A stretch of DNA of 39,799 nt, from contig JAFLDL010000042.1 of NCBI GenBank assembly GCA_017302435.1, positions 1 through 39,799 of the forward strand. The letters run 5' to 3'. Below the pieces are notes generated by a model, which saw only the letters and a program-made list of their open reading frames with translations, did not search any database and was not told the origin of the DNA. The position numbers and the translations under genes are program-made. Source of the DNA: Candidatus Accumulibacter necessarius (GTDB taxonomy: Bacteria; Pseudomonadota; Gammaproteobacteria; Burkholderiales; Rhodocyclaceae). Positions 19,747 through 28,801 of this stretch are shown here, piece after piece. Within the stretch, counting starts at the first letter, position 1. Each line of letters starts with the position of its first letter.

Positions 19747-20496
19747 ATGACCAACACCAGCAGCCAGCAGCCCACCCGTCCGACAACGGCTAGTCCGTGC
19801 CCGAGTTGTCAGGCGCCGATGGCGGTTCATCATTTCAAGCGCCAGCTCAATGGCGAGGTCACCCTGGATATCTGCTTTGCCTGCCAGGGTCTCTGGTTTG
19901 ACGAGCACGAGAGCGCCCAACTGGCTCCGGCCGGCGTACTCGAGCTTTTCCGGCTCCTGCACCAACACCACGCCGACCTTCGCCAACCCTGGCCCGGCGT
20001 ACTGCGCTGCCCGCGCTGCCGCGAGCCGCTGCTCAACTGCCTCGACAGCACGCGTGCGGGGCGCTTCGCCTACAACCGCTGCCCGCAACGCCACGGTCGT
20101 TTCAGCGCCTTCGCTGCGTTCATGATCGAAAAAGGCTTCGTTCGCCAGCTCAACGGCGCCGAAGTCGAGGATCTGGCGCGCAAGGTGCAGACCATTCGCT
20201 GCTCCGGCTGTGGCGCACCGGTCGACATCCGCCGCGATCACGTGTGTACCCACTGTCGTTCGCCGATCGTGATTCTCGATCCCGACGCGGTGCAGAACGC
20301 GCTCGCAGACTTCGGCCAGAGGGCCAGCCGGCAGGCGCACGTCGACCCGCACGCCATCGCCGACGCGCTGATTGCCAACGAGCGCGCCAAGAAGCCGCAG
20401 TTGGCCGGGCAAAAGCGCACTGGCATCCTGGAAGCTGACCTCTCGGACCTGGTGCTTGGCGGCGTCGAAGCGGTTTGGCAGCTGCTCAAGCGTTAG
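19747..20496 (+). CDS. Triple zinc-ribbon protein of unknown function
   Basis: This 249-residue soluble protein has three cysteine-pair modules. The first is CPSCQAPM with CFACQGLWFDEHE (a zf-TFIIB-type ribbon, about residues 20-55), the second CPRCREPLLNC with CPQRHGR (about 90-120), and the third CSGCGAPVDIR with CTHCRSPIVIL (about 155-180). The middle module's second pair is incomplete (C..H) but could still ligate metal. The C-terminal 70 residues are helical and polar with no recognised domain. Zinc ribbons of this type bind nucleic acid or proteins; no enzymatic motif is visible. The ATG at 19747 gives a normal polar N terminus; the open frame continues upstream but is not conserved in appearance. 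Confidence 0.75.
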   Translation: MTNTSSQQPTRPTTASPCPSCQAPMAVHHFKRQLNGEVTLDICFACQGLWFDEHESAQLAPAGVLELFRLLHQHHADLRQPWPGVLRCPRCREPLLNCLDSTRAGRFAYNRCPQRHGRFSAFAAFMIEKGFVRQLNGAEVEDLARKVQTIRCSGCGAPVDIRRDHVCTHCRSPIVILDPDAVQNALADFGQRASRQAHVDPHAIADALIANERAKKPQLAGQKRTGILEADLSDLVLGGVEAVWQLLKR

Positions 20497-20603
20497 ATCG
20501 ATTACCCGATCAATCTGGCTGATCGCACGCGTACTTGTCACCGCACCTTTGGTTACCTTGCCGTTCCATGGTCCAATTCAACCCAGCAGAGGAGAGCATC
20601 ACG

Positions 20604-21602
20604 ATGTTCAACGGAATCCTGATCACCAAGGACGACGCCGGTTACCGGGCCCAGGTCCAGCCAATCGACGAGGCCGTCTTGCCGGAGGGCGACGTCACGG
20701 TGAGCGTCGAGTGGAGCACGCTCAATTACAAGGATGGTCTGGCGATCACCGGCAAGGCGCCGGTCGTGCGCCGCTTTCCGATGGTGCCCGGCATTGATTT
20801 TGCCGGCACGGTGATCGCCAGCAGCAATCCGGCCTGGCAGGTGGGTGATCGAGTGCTGTTGAATGGCTGGGGCGTCGGCGAGACGCATTGCGGCGGCCTG
20901 GCCGAACTGGCGAGGGTCAAGGGTGAATGGCTGGTCGCACTGCCAAGCACTTTCACGGCGCGCCAGGCGATGGCGATTGGCACCGCCGGCTACACCGCCA
21001 TGCTCTGCGTCCTGGCCCTGGAAAAGCACGGCATCAAGCCCGACGACGGTGAAATTCTGGTCACCGGCGCCAACGGCGGCGTAGGTAGCGTAGCCATCGC
21101 CCTGCTGGCCAAACTCGGCTACACGGTGGTGGCCTCGACCGGCCGTGTCTCGGAGGCCGAACACCTGACGGCGCTCGGCGCCGCGGAGGTGATCGATCGC
21201 CAGGTCCTTGCCACTCCCGGGAAACCGATCGGCAAGGAACGCTGGGCCGGGGTCATCGACACGGTCGGTAGCCATACCCTCGCCAATGCCTGCGCGACCA
21301 CCAGGTATCGCGGTGCGGTGGCCGCTTGCGGTCTGGCCGGCGGCATGGATTTCCCGGCAACGGTGGCACCCTTCATCCTGCGCGGCGTGACCCTCTACGG
21401 CATCGACAGCGTCATGGCTCCGCTGGCGGTACGCCAGCAGGCCTGGGCGCGCCTTGGCCAGGATCTCGACATCGCCAGACTCGACCGCATCACGCGTGAA
21501 ATCGGCCTGTCCGAAGCCATCGACGTAGCTGCGCAGTTGCTCGATGGCAAGGTGCGCGGGCGGGTCGTCGTAAATGTGCAAGGTGGGCGGTCTCCTTCGT
21601 GA
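20604..21602 (+). CDS. acuI: YhdH/AcuI-type zinc-free quinone oxidoreductase (acrylyl-CoA reductase family)
   Basis: This 332-residue medium-chain dehydrogenase/reductase has an N-terminal GroES-like domain ([34 protein letters not shown]). A Rossmann fold follows, with the NADPH-binding [15 protein letters not shown] at about residues 150-165. Zinc-binding cysteines are absent, as is normal for the subgroup. AcuI reduces acrylyl-CoA to propionyl-CoA with NADPH; E. coli YhdH is the same family. Substrate specificity here is by family resemblance only. GAGGAG lies about nine bases before the ATG at 20604, which settles the start over an in-frame alternative at 20535. Confidence 0.85.
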   Translation: MFNGILITKDDAGYRAQVQPIDEAVLPEGDVTVSVEWSTLNYKDGLAITGKAPVVRRFPMVPGIDFAGTVIASSNPAWQVGDRVLLNGWGVGETHCGGLAELARVKGEWLVALPSTFTARQAMAIGTAGYTAMLCVLALEKHGIKPDDGEILVTGANGGVGSVAIALLAKLGYTVVASTGRVSEAEHLTALGAAEVIDRQVLATPGKPIGKERWAGVIDTVGSHTLANACATTRYRGAVAACGLAGGMDFPATVAPFILRGVTLYGIDSVMAPLAVRQQAWARLGQDLDIARLDRITREIGLSEAIDVAAQLLDGKVRGRVVVNVQGGRSPS

Positions 21603-21953
21603 CATGAGGTCGGGCTTCGGCGGCGAGCGGGAGGGCGTTTCGGTGGCGTTCTGGGCACGGCGCCTCGTATACGAAGGCCGCCACCCCGGCGGCGATGCCG
21701 AAAGTTACCAGCTCGGCAGCCGGTGCCGGCCAGCCAACTCGACGTCCACGCGAATACCTGCGGTGGTGTTGATGATCGCTCACAGTGAAATCTGACACGG
21801 CACGACTGATCACTTTGACGTAGCATCTGGTCTGGCACATCCGCGGAGGACACGACTTTGTTCTTGCCTACAAGTGCAATGGTCATCCGCCAACACCTGC
21901 ACACAACAACCAGCACCAATGGGGATGCGACCTCATAGACAACGAAGCCGACC
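21603..21953. other. Spacer before the asparagine-synthase-like gene
   Basis: These 351 bases have no recognisable gene. The composition is more mixed than the flanking coding DNA. It probably contains the promoter for the downstream gene. A TGGCAC at about 21832 is not followed by a good TTGC at -12 spacing, so a sigma-54 promoter is not claimed. Confidence 0.5.
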
Positions 21954-23771
21954 ATGCAATCAACCGCAGCCCACACAGATTCCATGAAAGACAGACTCTC
22001 TGGCCAAATCGATCTAATCAGCCTCTTCGACGCTGACGCTGCGCCAATGTTGATCAAGTCGCTTGCGCTGCGGGGCGATGAGGTTGCCCGCGACACCCAT
22101 GCGATTTGCGCGGTAATTGGTTCGCCCTCGGTCGAGAGCGAAAACGCAGCTGGCGCTTCGCGACCATCGGGACTTGCGACAGAAATCCTGAAGGCATGGC
22201 ATACCAACGGGACGGACGTCGCCTCGCGCATCCGAGGCGCCTACGCCCTGGCCATCGTCGATACGCGGCGCGAATGCGTCTTCCTGGCCGTTGACCGCTT
22301 CGCCATCGAGACCCTCTGTTATCGCAGCGACGGCAAGACACTCGCTTTCTCCGATCGTGCCGACTGCGTTCACGGGCGTGGCGATGAACTTGATCCGCAG
22401 GCGATCTTCGATTACCTCTATTTCCACATGATCCCGGCACCACGTACCATTTTCCGTCAGGTACGCCGGCTACCGGCAGCACACGGCGTGCTCGTTGACC
22501 GCAATGGCGCACGCGAGACGCGCCACTGGTCATTACATTTTGACGAGCAACATCGCCAGCCCTTCGCTGCTGCGCGCGACACCTTCCGCAACCTGATCCG
22601 TGACAGCATCGCCGAAGATGTCGTCGGCCACCAACGCGTTGGCGCCTTCCTGTCTGGTGGCACCGATAGCTCGACGGTGGCAGGCATGCTCTGCCAGGTG
22701 ACGGGCAAGCCGGCACCCGCCTACTCTATAGGCTTCGACGCCGAGGGCTACGACGAGATGGTGTATGCCCGCCTCGCGGCGAAGCACTTTGGCTGCGAGC
22801 ATTATGAGTACTACGTGACACCGGATGACCTGGTGACCAGCATCCCGGCGGTCGCACAGCACCACGATCAACCCTTCGGCAACTCCTCCGCCCTGCCGGC
22901 CTATTACTGCGCCAGGAACGCGCAGGCCGACGGCTGCACCAAGATGCTGGCCGGCGACGGCGGCGACGAACTGTTCGGCGGCAACTCGCGCTACGCGATG
23001 CAGCGTCTGTTCGAGTTTTACCATGCAGCGCCAAAGGGAATAAGGCGACTGATCGAGCCGATGTGCGCCGACAACAGCCCCTTGCGACGCATCCCGGGCC
23101 TGAAGCAGGCCACTGGTTATGTCCGCCATTCACGCGTGCCGATGCCCGATCGCCTGGAGAGTTTCAATCTGATCACGCAACTTGATCCGGCGAACGTGCT
23201 CACCGCTGATTTTCTTGCTCAGATCGATATTGGCGAGCCGTCAAGACACATGCAGGCCACCTGGAACGAATGTAATGCACCAAGCCTGATCAATCGCATG
23301 CTCGCTTACGACTGGCGTTACACGCTGGCTGACAGTGATCTGCCGAAAGTGCGCGGCGCCACCCAGATGGCCGGCATCCCGGTCGCCTATCCCTTGCTAA
23401 GCGACCGCCTGACCGATTTTTCGATGGCCCTCCAGCCCGACTGGAAACTTCGCCGCTTCAGGCTGCGCTGGTTCTTCAAGGAAGCGTTGCGCGGCTTCCT
23501 GCCAGATGAGATCATCAGGAAGAAGAAAAAGGGCTTCGGACTGCCATTCGGCGTCTGGACGACCCGCACGCCAGGATTGAGACAACTTGTCGAGGATTCA
23601 CTGAACACCCTCGCGAAACGGGGAATCGTTCGCCCAGACTTCATCCAGAAACTGATGGGCGAACTTCTGCCGGAACACCCGGGCTATTACGGCGAGATGG
23701 TCTGGATCCTGACTATGTTCGAGCAATGGCTGCGCGGCCAGGAAACGCAGCGACTTTCGACCCCACGATGA
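21954..23771 (+). CDS. Asparagine-synthase-like amidotransferase lacking the glutaminase Cys
   Basis: This protein of up to 605 residues is related to AsnB and the exosortase-associated amidotransferases. The C-terminal synthetase domain keeps the PP-loop SGGTDSS (234-240), LAGDGGDELFGGN and a lysine-rich KKKKGFGLPFG. The N-terminal Ntn-fold domain is recognisable (RGAYALAIVD, LAVDRFAIETL), but neither possible start (21954, or ATG 21984) places a Cys at position 2. Glutamine hydrolysis by the usual mechanism is therefore impossible. It may use free ammonia or adenylate a carboxylate for another nucleophile, as beta-lactam synthetase and McjC relatives do. The neighbouring genes place it in an XrtA/PEP-CTERM exopolysaccharide locus. 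It is convergent with the O-antigen-ligase-like gene, 90 bases away. Confidence 0.85.
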   Translation: MQSTAAHTDSMKDRLSGQIDLISLFDADAAPMLIKSLALRGDEVARDTHAICAVIGSPSVESENAAGASRPSGLATEILKAWHTNGTDVASRIRGAYALAIVDTRRECVFLAVDRFAIETLCYRSDGKTLAFSDRADCVHGRGDELDPQAIFDYLYFHMIPAPRTIFRQVRRLPAAHGVLVDRNGARETRHWSLHFDEQHRQPFAAARDTFRNLIRDSIAEDVVGHQRVGAFLSGGTDSSTVAGMLCQVTGKPAPAYSIGFDAEGYDEMVYARLAAKHFGCEHYEYYVTPDDLVTSIPAVAQHHDQPFGNSSALPAYYCARNAQADGCTKMLAGDGGDELFGGNSRYAMQRLFEFYHAAPKGIRRLIEPMCADNSPLRRIPGLKQATGYVRHSRVPMPDRLESFNLITQLDPANVLTADFLAQIDIGEPSRHMQATWNECNAPSLINRMLAYDWRYTLADSDLPKVRGATQMAGIPVAYPLLSDRLTDFSMALQPDWKLRRFRLRWFFKEALRGFLPDEIIRKKKKGFGLPFGVWTTRTPGLRQLVEDSLNTLAKRGIVRPDFIQKLMGELLPEHPGYYGEMVWILTMFEQWLRGQETQRLSTPR

Positions 23772-23861
23772 TGGAGTGCAAAAGCCTTGCCAAAGCGAGG
23801 ATGGGAGCGCGGCTGGCGTCCTTGTCACTTGGCTCGGCTTGCAGGGCGAATCGACTCTTTT

Positions 23862-26369
23862 TCAGGGTGGCGCGGAAGCCCTCCCGCGCGGCAGAGCAGT
23901 TTGCGCTGGAAGCGTGAGCGCTATCATGAGCAACAGGTAGAACAGAAAGGCCACGCGCGGCGCATCGAGCAAACTGTCAAACAGGCCGACAACAAGGAAT
24001 CCAAGCACGGCGGCCCCGATCGCCGGTGACAGCGTGTGATCGCGCGCATTACCCCATGACACCCGCCAGAGTGCTGACAAGACAAGGCCGCAGAACAGCA
24101 CTAGCCCGACCCAGCCCTGCTCGAACAGAACATGCAGCAACATGTTTTTCATGTGCCAAGGCATGTGGTGCCGATCGCTGGAAAAGAACCAGCGCGCCAT
24201 ACCGCCTTCAAAGTCGCCGTTAACCAACAGTTCGCGTCCGCTGGCGTCGATGGCGCGCAAGTTGTCGAGTTCGACCGAGCGACCGCTTTCCTTTACGGCG
24301 ACCGAAAAGGTCAAGAAGTGCGGCGCGAAAAAGTCGCCGCCGGACAGACCTTTGCCGGGCAGCTGAACGACTAGAGACTGCCATAGCCCGGCCTGCGCCT
24401 TGACCGGCACTGAAGCGATCGCGCAGTCGCCGTCATCGTAAAGAAGGTGCTTGCGGCAGATCTCGAAGTGCAGCGTGACCGCGACATCTGACCGTGCGTC
24501 CACTTTCATGGTCACCGGGCCTGTGAACGGGCCCACCCGCTGGGAAACGCGCAACAACTGGGCCCAATCGATAAGGTGCTTGCCCGCGGTCAACACCAGA
24601 TGCCGCGCCCCACCTTCTTCGCGCAGGCGGTAGTCGCCGACCTGATCCTCAGGCTTGCCGGACAAGAAATGGTTGGCCGGATAGCGGCCGGTGCCCTTGC
24701 CGAAAGCCCACGCCATCTGGTCGTTCAGCAAGGACAGCCCTTGCGCCCAGTGCTGCAAGCGGTCGTCAAGGTCGCGGCCGCCAGTAGTGAAACGATCGCC
24801 CATGTACGCACCGCCGAGCATCACTCCGACCATGATCGTCAGCACGACCATAGCGCCGGCCACGCCCCCCTGCCACCGCAGCGATTGGGGCCAGCGCGGC
24901 TTCGTGCCACGACCACTCACCACCGCAAACGCCAGCAAGAGCAGGACCACCACCGCCATCGGCGAAAGTGCCGGCTCGCCGCCCCAATGGGTAGCCACGA
25001 GCAGCATCGATGCCAGCAAGGCTAGCCAGGCTGTCAAAATCAGCGCCCCCCACCACGGCACCAGCAATGCCGGCGACGGCCACCGCTGCGAGAGCAACGC
25101 CGCCGCAGTTGCCGCCCAGGCCAGCGCATAAACCAGGTAAGGCCCCTTCGGCAGCGCATAAGCCACCAGAGCCAGCAACAACGATAGCGACAGGCCCCCC
25201 GCCACTCCCACTGCCCAACCACGCGCCGGTGTTCGCTGCAGCCAGACGGCCATTGGCAGCAGCAGCACCACCGCGCCGAACAGCGCCAGCATTCCGCGGT
25301 AGCCACTGGTCGGAAAGATAGTGATGGCGCCCGCAATGAACGCAGCGCAGATCACGACTGCGGCCACCCCGCCCGCCTGGCCCGTCACCGGAGCACCAGC
25401 GCGAGTGCCTATCCGACGAGACGACAAAGCCTGCAAGCCGGCCATGGCCACCAAGCCGACCGGCACCGCCAGGTAGACCCCGCGCGAAAACGTGGTCAAG
25501 CACGCATAGGCGCCCAGCACAACGGCAGCTGCCGCCAGAGCCCAGCGCCACGGCTCGACCTGGCGAAGCAGTTCGCGCACCGCGAACGGCATGGTCAACG
25601 CCAGGAAGCCATCGAACGCTGCACCGCCGACGTGCATTTCCCAGAAGAGTGCCGTCGTCCGGTAATCACTAGAGAAGTTCGCCAAACCAGTGTGGGCCCA
25701 GCGCTCCCAGAGCGCCGGTATCGCGACCATCAGCAATCCGCCGGCTAGGCCGGTTCCGAGCCAACGCTCAGCACGATCGGGGGTCGCACGCAACTGAGTA
25801 CGCCACAGCGGTACCAATAGTATTGCGAGAAAGAAGCTCTTCGCCACCCGCACGCTGTTCATCGGCTCGTGGTAGCCTTGCCACCAGCCCCAGTTGAGGC
25901 CGCCGGCATCGGCAAAACCACGCGCCATACTGACGATCAACGCGACCGCGAAGCTGAACAGCAGCAAGCCTTTCATCGCCGTCGCGCCCGCGGCAGTAGC
26001 TGCTGGCGGTGGGCGAAGAGCAAGTCGCGCATAGCCACCGGCAGCTACGGCGAGCACAGCGAGGTCAAGCTCCTCGACAGTCAGCCAGCCTGTCCATGGC
26101 ATCAGTCCGATGACTGGCAGCGCCGCCGGCAACAGCGCCAGCCCGACCAGCGGTTGCCCGGCAGCGAGCATTGCCAGTGCGGTGCAGATGAGCACGGCAA
26201 GCGCTGCTGACAGCGGGTGATGCCAAGCGAGCGCCATACACAGGGTCGCGCAGATAAACGACAGCGCACCGTACATCATCCCGGCGACCCTTGTAACGGA
26301 CGCTTGCGACCGGTGCTTTCTGAGCGACCGCTCACGCCCCGGCTTAGCCACCGTGTCAGGCAAATTCAT
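23862..26369 (-). CDS. O-antigen ligase/polymerase-like membrane protein with an embedded soluble domain
   Basis: This 835-residue protein has a polar N terminus of about 30 residues and then roughly a dozen membrane helices (about 35-510). The Wzy_C-type periplasmic loop begins near residue 530 (GGRDLDDRLQHWAQGL, then FGKGTGRYPANHFLSGKPED). A long hydrophilic insert of about 150 residues follows (about 580-735). It is rich in beta-type sequence, with VTMKVDARSDVAVTLHFEIC, VELDNLRAID and LLVNGDFEGG, resembling a galactose-binding/carbohydrate-binding jelly roll. Then HMPWHMKNMLLHVLFEQGWVG and two to three closing helices. Ordinary ligases are about 400-450 residues, so the insert is remarkable. 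It likely polymerises or ligates a lipid-linked glycan at the periplasmic face; the exact reaction is unknown. Confidence 0.82.
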   Translation of the reverse strand: MNLPDTVAKPGRERSLRKHRSQASVTRVAGMMYGALSFICATLCMALAWHHPLSAALAVLICTALAMLAAGQPLVGLALLPAALPVIGLMPWTGWLTVEELDLAVLAVAAGGYARLALRPPPAATAAGATAMKGLLLFSFAVALIVSMARGFADAGGLNWGWWQGYHEPMNSVRVAKSFFLAILLVPLWRTQLRATPDRAERWLGTGLAGGLLMVAIPALWERWAHTGLANFSSDYRTTALFWEMHVGGAAFDGFLALTMPFAVRELLRQVEPWRWALAAAAVVLGAYACLTTFSRGVYLAVPVGLVAMAGLQALSSRRIGTRAGAPVTGQAGGVAAVVICAAFIAGAITIFPTSGYRGMLALFGAVVLLLPMAVWLQRTPARGWAVGVAGGLSLSLLLALVAYALPKGPYLVYALAWAATAAALLSQRWPSPALLVPWWGALILTAWLALLASMLLVATHWGGEPALSPMAVVVLLLLAFAVVSGRGTKPRWPQSLRWQGGVAGAMVVLTIMVGVMLGGAYMGDRFTTGGRDLDDRLQHWAQGLSLLNDQMAWAFGKGTGRYPANHFLSGKPEDQVGDYRLREEGGARHLVLTAGKHLIDWAQLLRVSQRVGPFTGPVTMKVDARSDVAVTLHFEICRKHLLYDDGDCAIASVPVKAQAGLWQSLVVQLPGKGLSGGDFFAPHFLTFSVAVKESGRSVELDNLRAIDASGRELLVNGDFEGGMARWFFSSDRHHMPWHMKNMLLHVLFEQGWVGLVLFCGLVLSALWRVSWGNARDHTLSPAIGAAVLGFLVVGLFDSLLDAPRVAFLFYLLLMIALTLPAQTALPRGRASAPP

Positions 26370-27169
26370 CTCAAGTTTGCGTGCCGCCGAATACAGTCGG
26401 CAAAGGGGGATTCATCGAGCGCGCAGAAACCACGGAGAACACAGCCACGCGGCATCGGCCGGTGTCGCAGGGAACCGAGACCCATTGACACTTCATGGGA
26501 CTGCCCGTGCGGGACAGCTACGGCCCGACCTAAGGTCAGTTGGTGATCCTTCCCCCCCCGTGTAGATCGGCCTTTGCATAGCTGACTCGTCTTGCCTTGC
26601 GTCCGTTGTGTCGATACGTTGGGTCATGCCGTTGAGCATCACTTTCACCCGGGGTAGCAAGACCGGCATGGAACCTTGTACGCCTTAACTGCATATCCGC
26701 AGATTGGCCGTTCCCCCGAATGGATGACTAAGATCCAGTGTTCGCTCCCAACCGTTGCCTGCACCATCACCAGTCCACAAACAGGCTGGAAAATGCGAGA
26801 AGCATTCCTGAGATCAAATCAACTGATCAGCCAACGGCGCCGAGTCGCCCGAACAAAGTGTACCATACACTTTGATGGTGTCCTTTTCCATGAGTGTGCA
26901 GCCGGCGAACTGGATCTTTCATCCACAGTACCGCCAAAAACCCGAACGCGCTTTGCGAGCTGCAAGAACGCCCTGCAATAGAACCGTGCCGAGCAAACGT
27001 GGGGACGCTCGACGCACAAGTCTGCTGCCAAGAAGGCCAACTCGCAGTGCCCAAGGCCAGCGAAACGTCTGTACCTTTGCTTTTTGCGCCAACCGGACTA
27101 ATTTCACGGTCGTCAAGCCCATTCTCGCTAAAATCCGTTTCCAGCACATCGCCCCGGCCTTCCAACAAC
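26370..27169. other. Long spacer between the divergent ligase-like and acyl-CoA ligase genes
   Basis: About 800 bases without a gene I can support. The acyl-CoA ligase frame is open back to 26894 but that part is Ser/Pro/Cys-rich and unlike the family. Other frames are short and likewise unconvincing. Base composition is closer to 50-55% GC than the flanking genes. It contains one clean inverted repeat (26854-26874). An acyl carrier protein gene, often next to the ligase in exosortase-A loci, was not found here. Confidence 0.55.
26854..26874. repeat. Perfect 9-bp inverted repeat (operator-like)
   Basis: CAAAGTGTA (26854-26862) and TACACTTTG (26866-26874) are exact inverted copies around CCA. 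The 21-base dyad stands in a gene-poor spacer about 300 bases upstream of the acyl-CoA ligase start. It has no T-tract, so it is not a terminator; a regulator-binding site is the simplest reading. Confidence 0.45.
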
Positions 27170-28801
27170 ATGACCGATTCCTGCCTACTCCCCGATTTAG
27201 TTAGCCACACCGCAGCTCGCCAGCCTAAGGCCATCGCACTCACCTATGGCAAGCAGTCAATAAGCTACGACCTGCTGCTGCAGTCGATCAGCGGTTTCGT
27301 CAGCGGCGTCGTCGGCCTCGGCCTGCAACGCGGCGAGCGGATCGCCATCTACCTCGAGAAGCGCCTGGAGACCGTCATCGCCAGTTTTGGCGCTACCGCC
27401 GCCGGCTGCGTCTTTGTTCCGCTGAACCCATTGCTCAAGGCCGACCAGGTCGCCTACATCATGCGCGACTGCAATGTGCGAGCCCTGATCACTTCCGCCG
27501 AGCGCCTGTCGCTGCTGGCCTCGGTTGTGCCCACCTGCCACGACCTGCGGCACGTGATCGTGGTCAACCCCGACCCGCTGCCCGCCAGCGGCGGACCGCT
27601 GGCCTGGCTGCACTGGGATGATCTCCTGCAAGTTGGCGGGCAGAGTGGTCACCGGGTAATCGACACCGACATGGCAGCGATCCTCTATACGTCGGGCAGT
27701 ACGGGCAAGCCGAAGGGAGTTGTTCTCTCGCACCGCAACATGGTTGCCGGCGCCAAGAGCGTCGCCAGCTATCTCGAGAACAACGCTGACGACACCCTGC
27801 TCGCCGCGTTGCCGCTGTCCTTCGATGCCGGCTTCAGCCAGCTCACGACAGCCTTCCACGCCGGCGCTCGCGTCGTGCTGCTCAACTACCTGCTGCCGCA
27901 GGATGTACTCCAGGCTCTCGCGCGCGAGCAGGTGACGGGTCTCACGGCGGTACCTCCGCTCTACATCCAGCTCTCCCAACTCGAATGGCCCGCCGCCGTC
28001 GGCGAACATCTGCGCTATTTCGCCAATACTGGCGGGCGCATGCCACGCGATACGCTGGCCGCCCTGCGCAAGCGTCTGCCGAAGAGCAAGCCCTACCTGA
28101 TGTACGGCCTGACCGAGGCTTTCCGATCGACCTACCTGCCGCCCGACGAGGTCGACCGGCGACCCGACTCGATAGGCAAGGCGATCCCCAATGCTGAAAT
28201 CCTGGTCCTGCGCGAAGACGGTTCGCCCTGCGCGGCGAACGAACCCGGCGAACTGGTCCATCGTGGCGCACTGGTCGGCATGGGCTACTGGAACGACCAC
28301 GAGAAAACCACCGAGCGCTACAAGCCGCTGCCCGCCAGCACGCCGGGCCGCGACGCCGGGCTGGTGCTGCCCGAAATCGCCGTCTTCTCCGGCGACACGG
28401 TGCGCAGGGATGAAGAGGGTTTCCTCTACTTCATCGGTCGCCGTGACGAAATGATGAAAACCTCCGGCTACCGGGTGAGCCCGACCGAGGTCGAGGAAGT
28501 GCTTTACGCCACCCAACTCGTCGGCGAGTGCGTCGCCTTCGGTGTGGATCACCCGACGCTCGGCCAAGCCATACAGGTGATCGTCACGCCCCCACAGGGC
28601 GGTAGCCTCGATGCCGCCCAACTGCTTGCCGAATGCCGCAGCCGGATGCCCGCCTACATGGTGCCGGCCGGCATCGTCGTCCGGCAAGGCCCCCTGCCGC
28701 GCAACCCCAATGGCAAGATAGACCGCAAGGCGCTGTCTGGTGAATTCCTCGCGAGTTCACAGGAAGCCGGCGTCGATGTCAAGCCGGCGTGCCAGCCATG
28801 A
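27170..28801 (+). CDS. Acyl-CoA ligase (AMP-forming), exosortase A system-associated
   Basis: This 543-residue ANL-superfamily adenylate-forming enzyme has the AMP-binding P-loop YTSGSTGKPKGV at 173-184, a MYGLTEAFRS acyl-adenylate motif, GDTVRRDEEGFLYFIGRRDEM, and the catalytic C-terminal lysine in NPNGKIDRKAL. Immediate linkage to the decarboxylase at 28798 (4-base ATGA overlap) is the hallmark pair of exosortase-A (XrtA/PEP-CTERM) exopolysaccharide loci. There the ligase is thought to activate a carboxylic acid for glycan or lipid decoration; the substrate is unknown. The ATG at 27170 is chosen by alignment with the usual LLxDLVxxxAARxP start; no Shine-Dalgarno is seen. Confidence 0.88.
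   Translation: MTDSCLLPDLVSHTAARQPKAIALTYGKQSISYDLLLQSISGFVSGVVGLGLQRGERIAIYLEKRLETVIASFGATAAGCVFVPLNPLLKADQVAYIMRDCNVRALITSAERLSLLASVVPTCHDLRHVIVVNPDPLPASGGPLAWLHWDDLLQVGGQSGHRVIDTDMAAILYTSGSTGKPKGVVLSHRNMVAGAKSVASYLENNADDTLLAALPLSFDAGFSQLTTAFHAGARVVLLNYLLPQDVLQALAREQVTGLTAVPPLYIQLSQLEWPAAVGEHLRYFANTGGRMPRDTLAALRKRLPKSKPYLMYGLTEAFRSTYLPPDEVDRRPDSIGKAIPNAEILVLREDGSPCAANEPGELVHRGALVGMGYWNDHEKTTERYKPLPASTPGRDAGLVLPEIAVFSGDTVRRDEEGFLYFIGRRDEMMKTSGYRVSPTEVEEVLYATQLVGECVAFGVDHPTLGQAIQVIVTPPQGGSLDAAQLLAECRSRMPAYMVPAGIVVRQGPLPRNPNGKIDRKALSGEFLASSQEAGVDVKPACQP

Noticed and set aside
21825-21850. TGGCAC as a possible sigma-54 -24 element upstream of the asparagine-synthase-like gene.
   Set aside because: The bases at the -12 position (CGGAG) do not fit TTGC, so the site is incomplete.
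26676-27243. Short frames on both strands in the spacer before the acyl-CoA ligase.
   Set aside because: They overlap each other, lack ribosome sites, and contain no family motif or transposase-like sequence.
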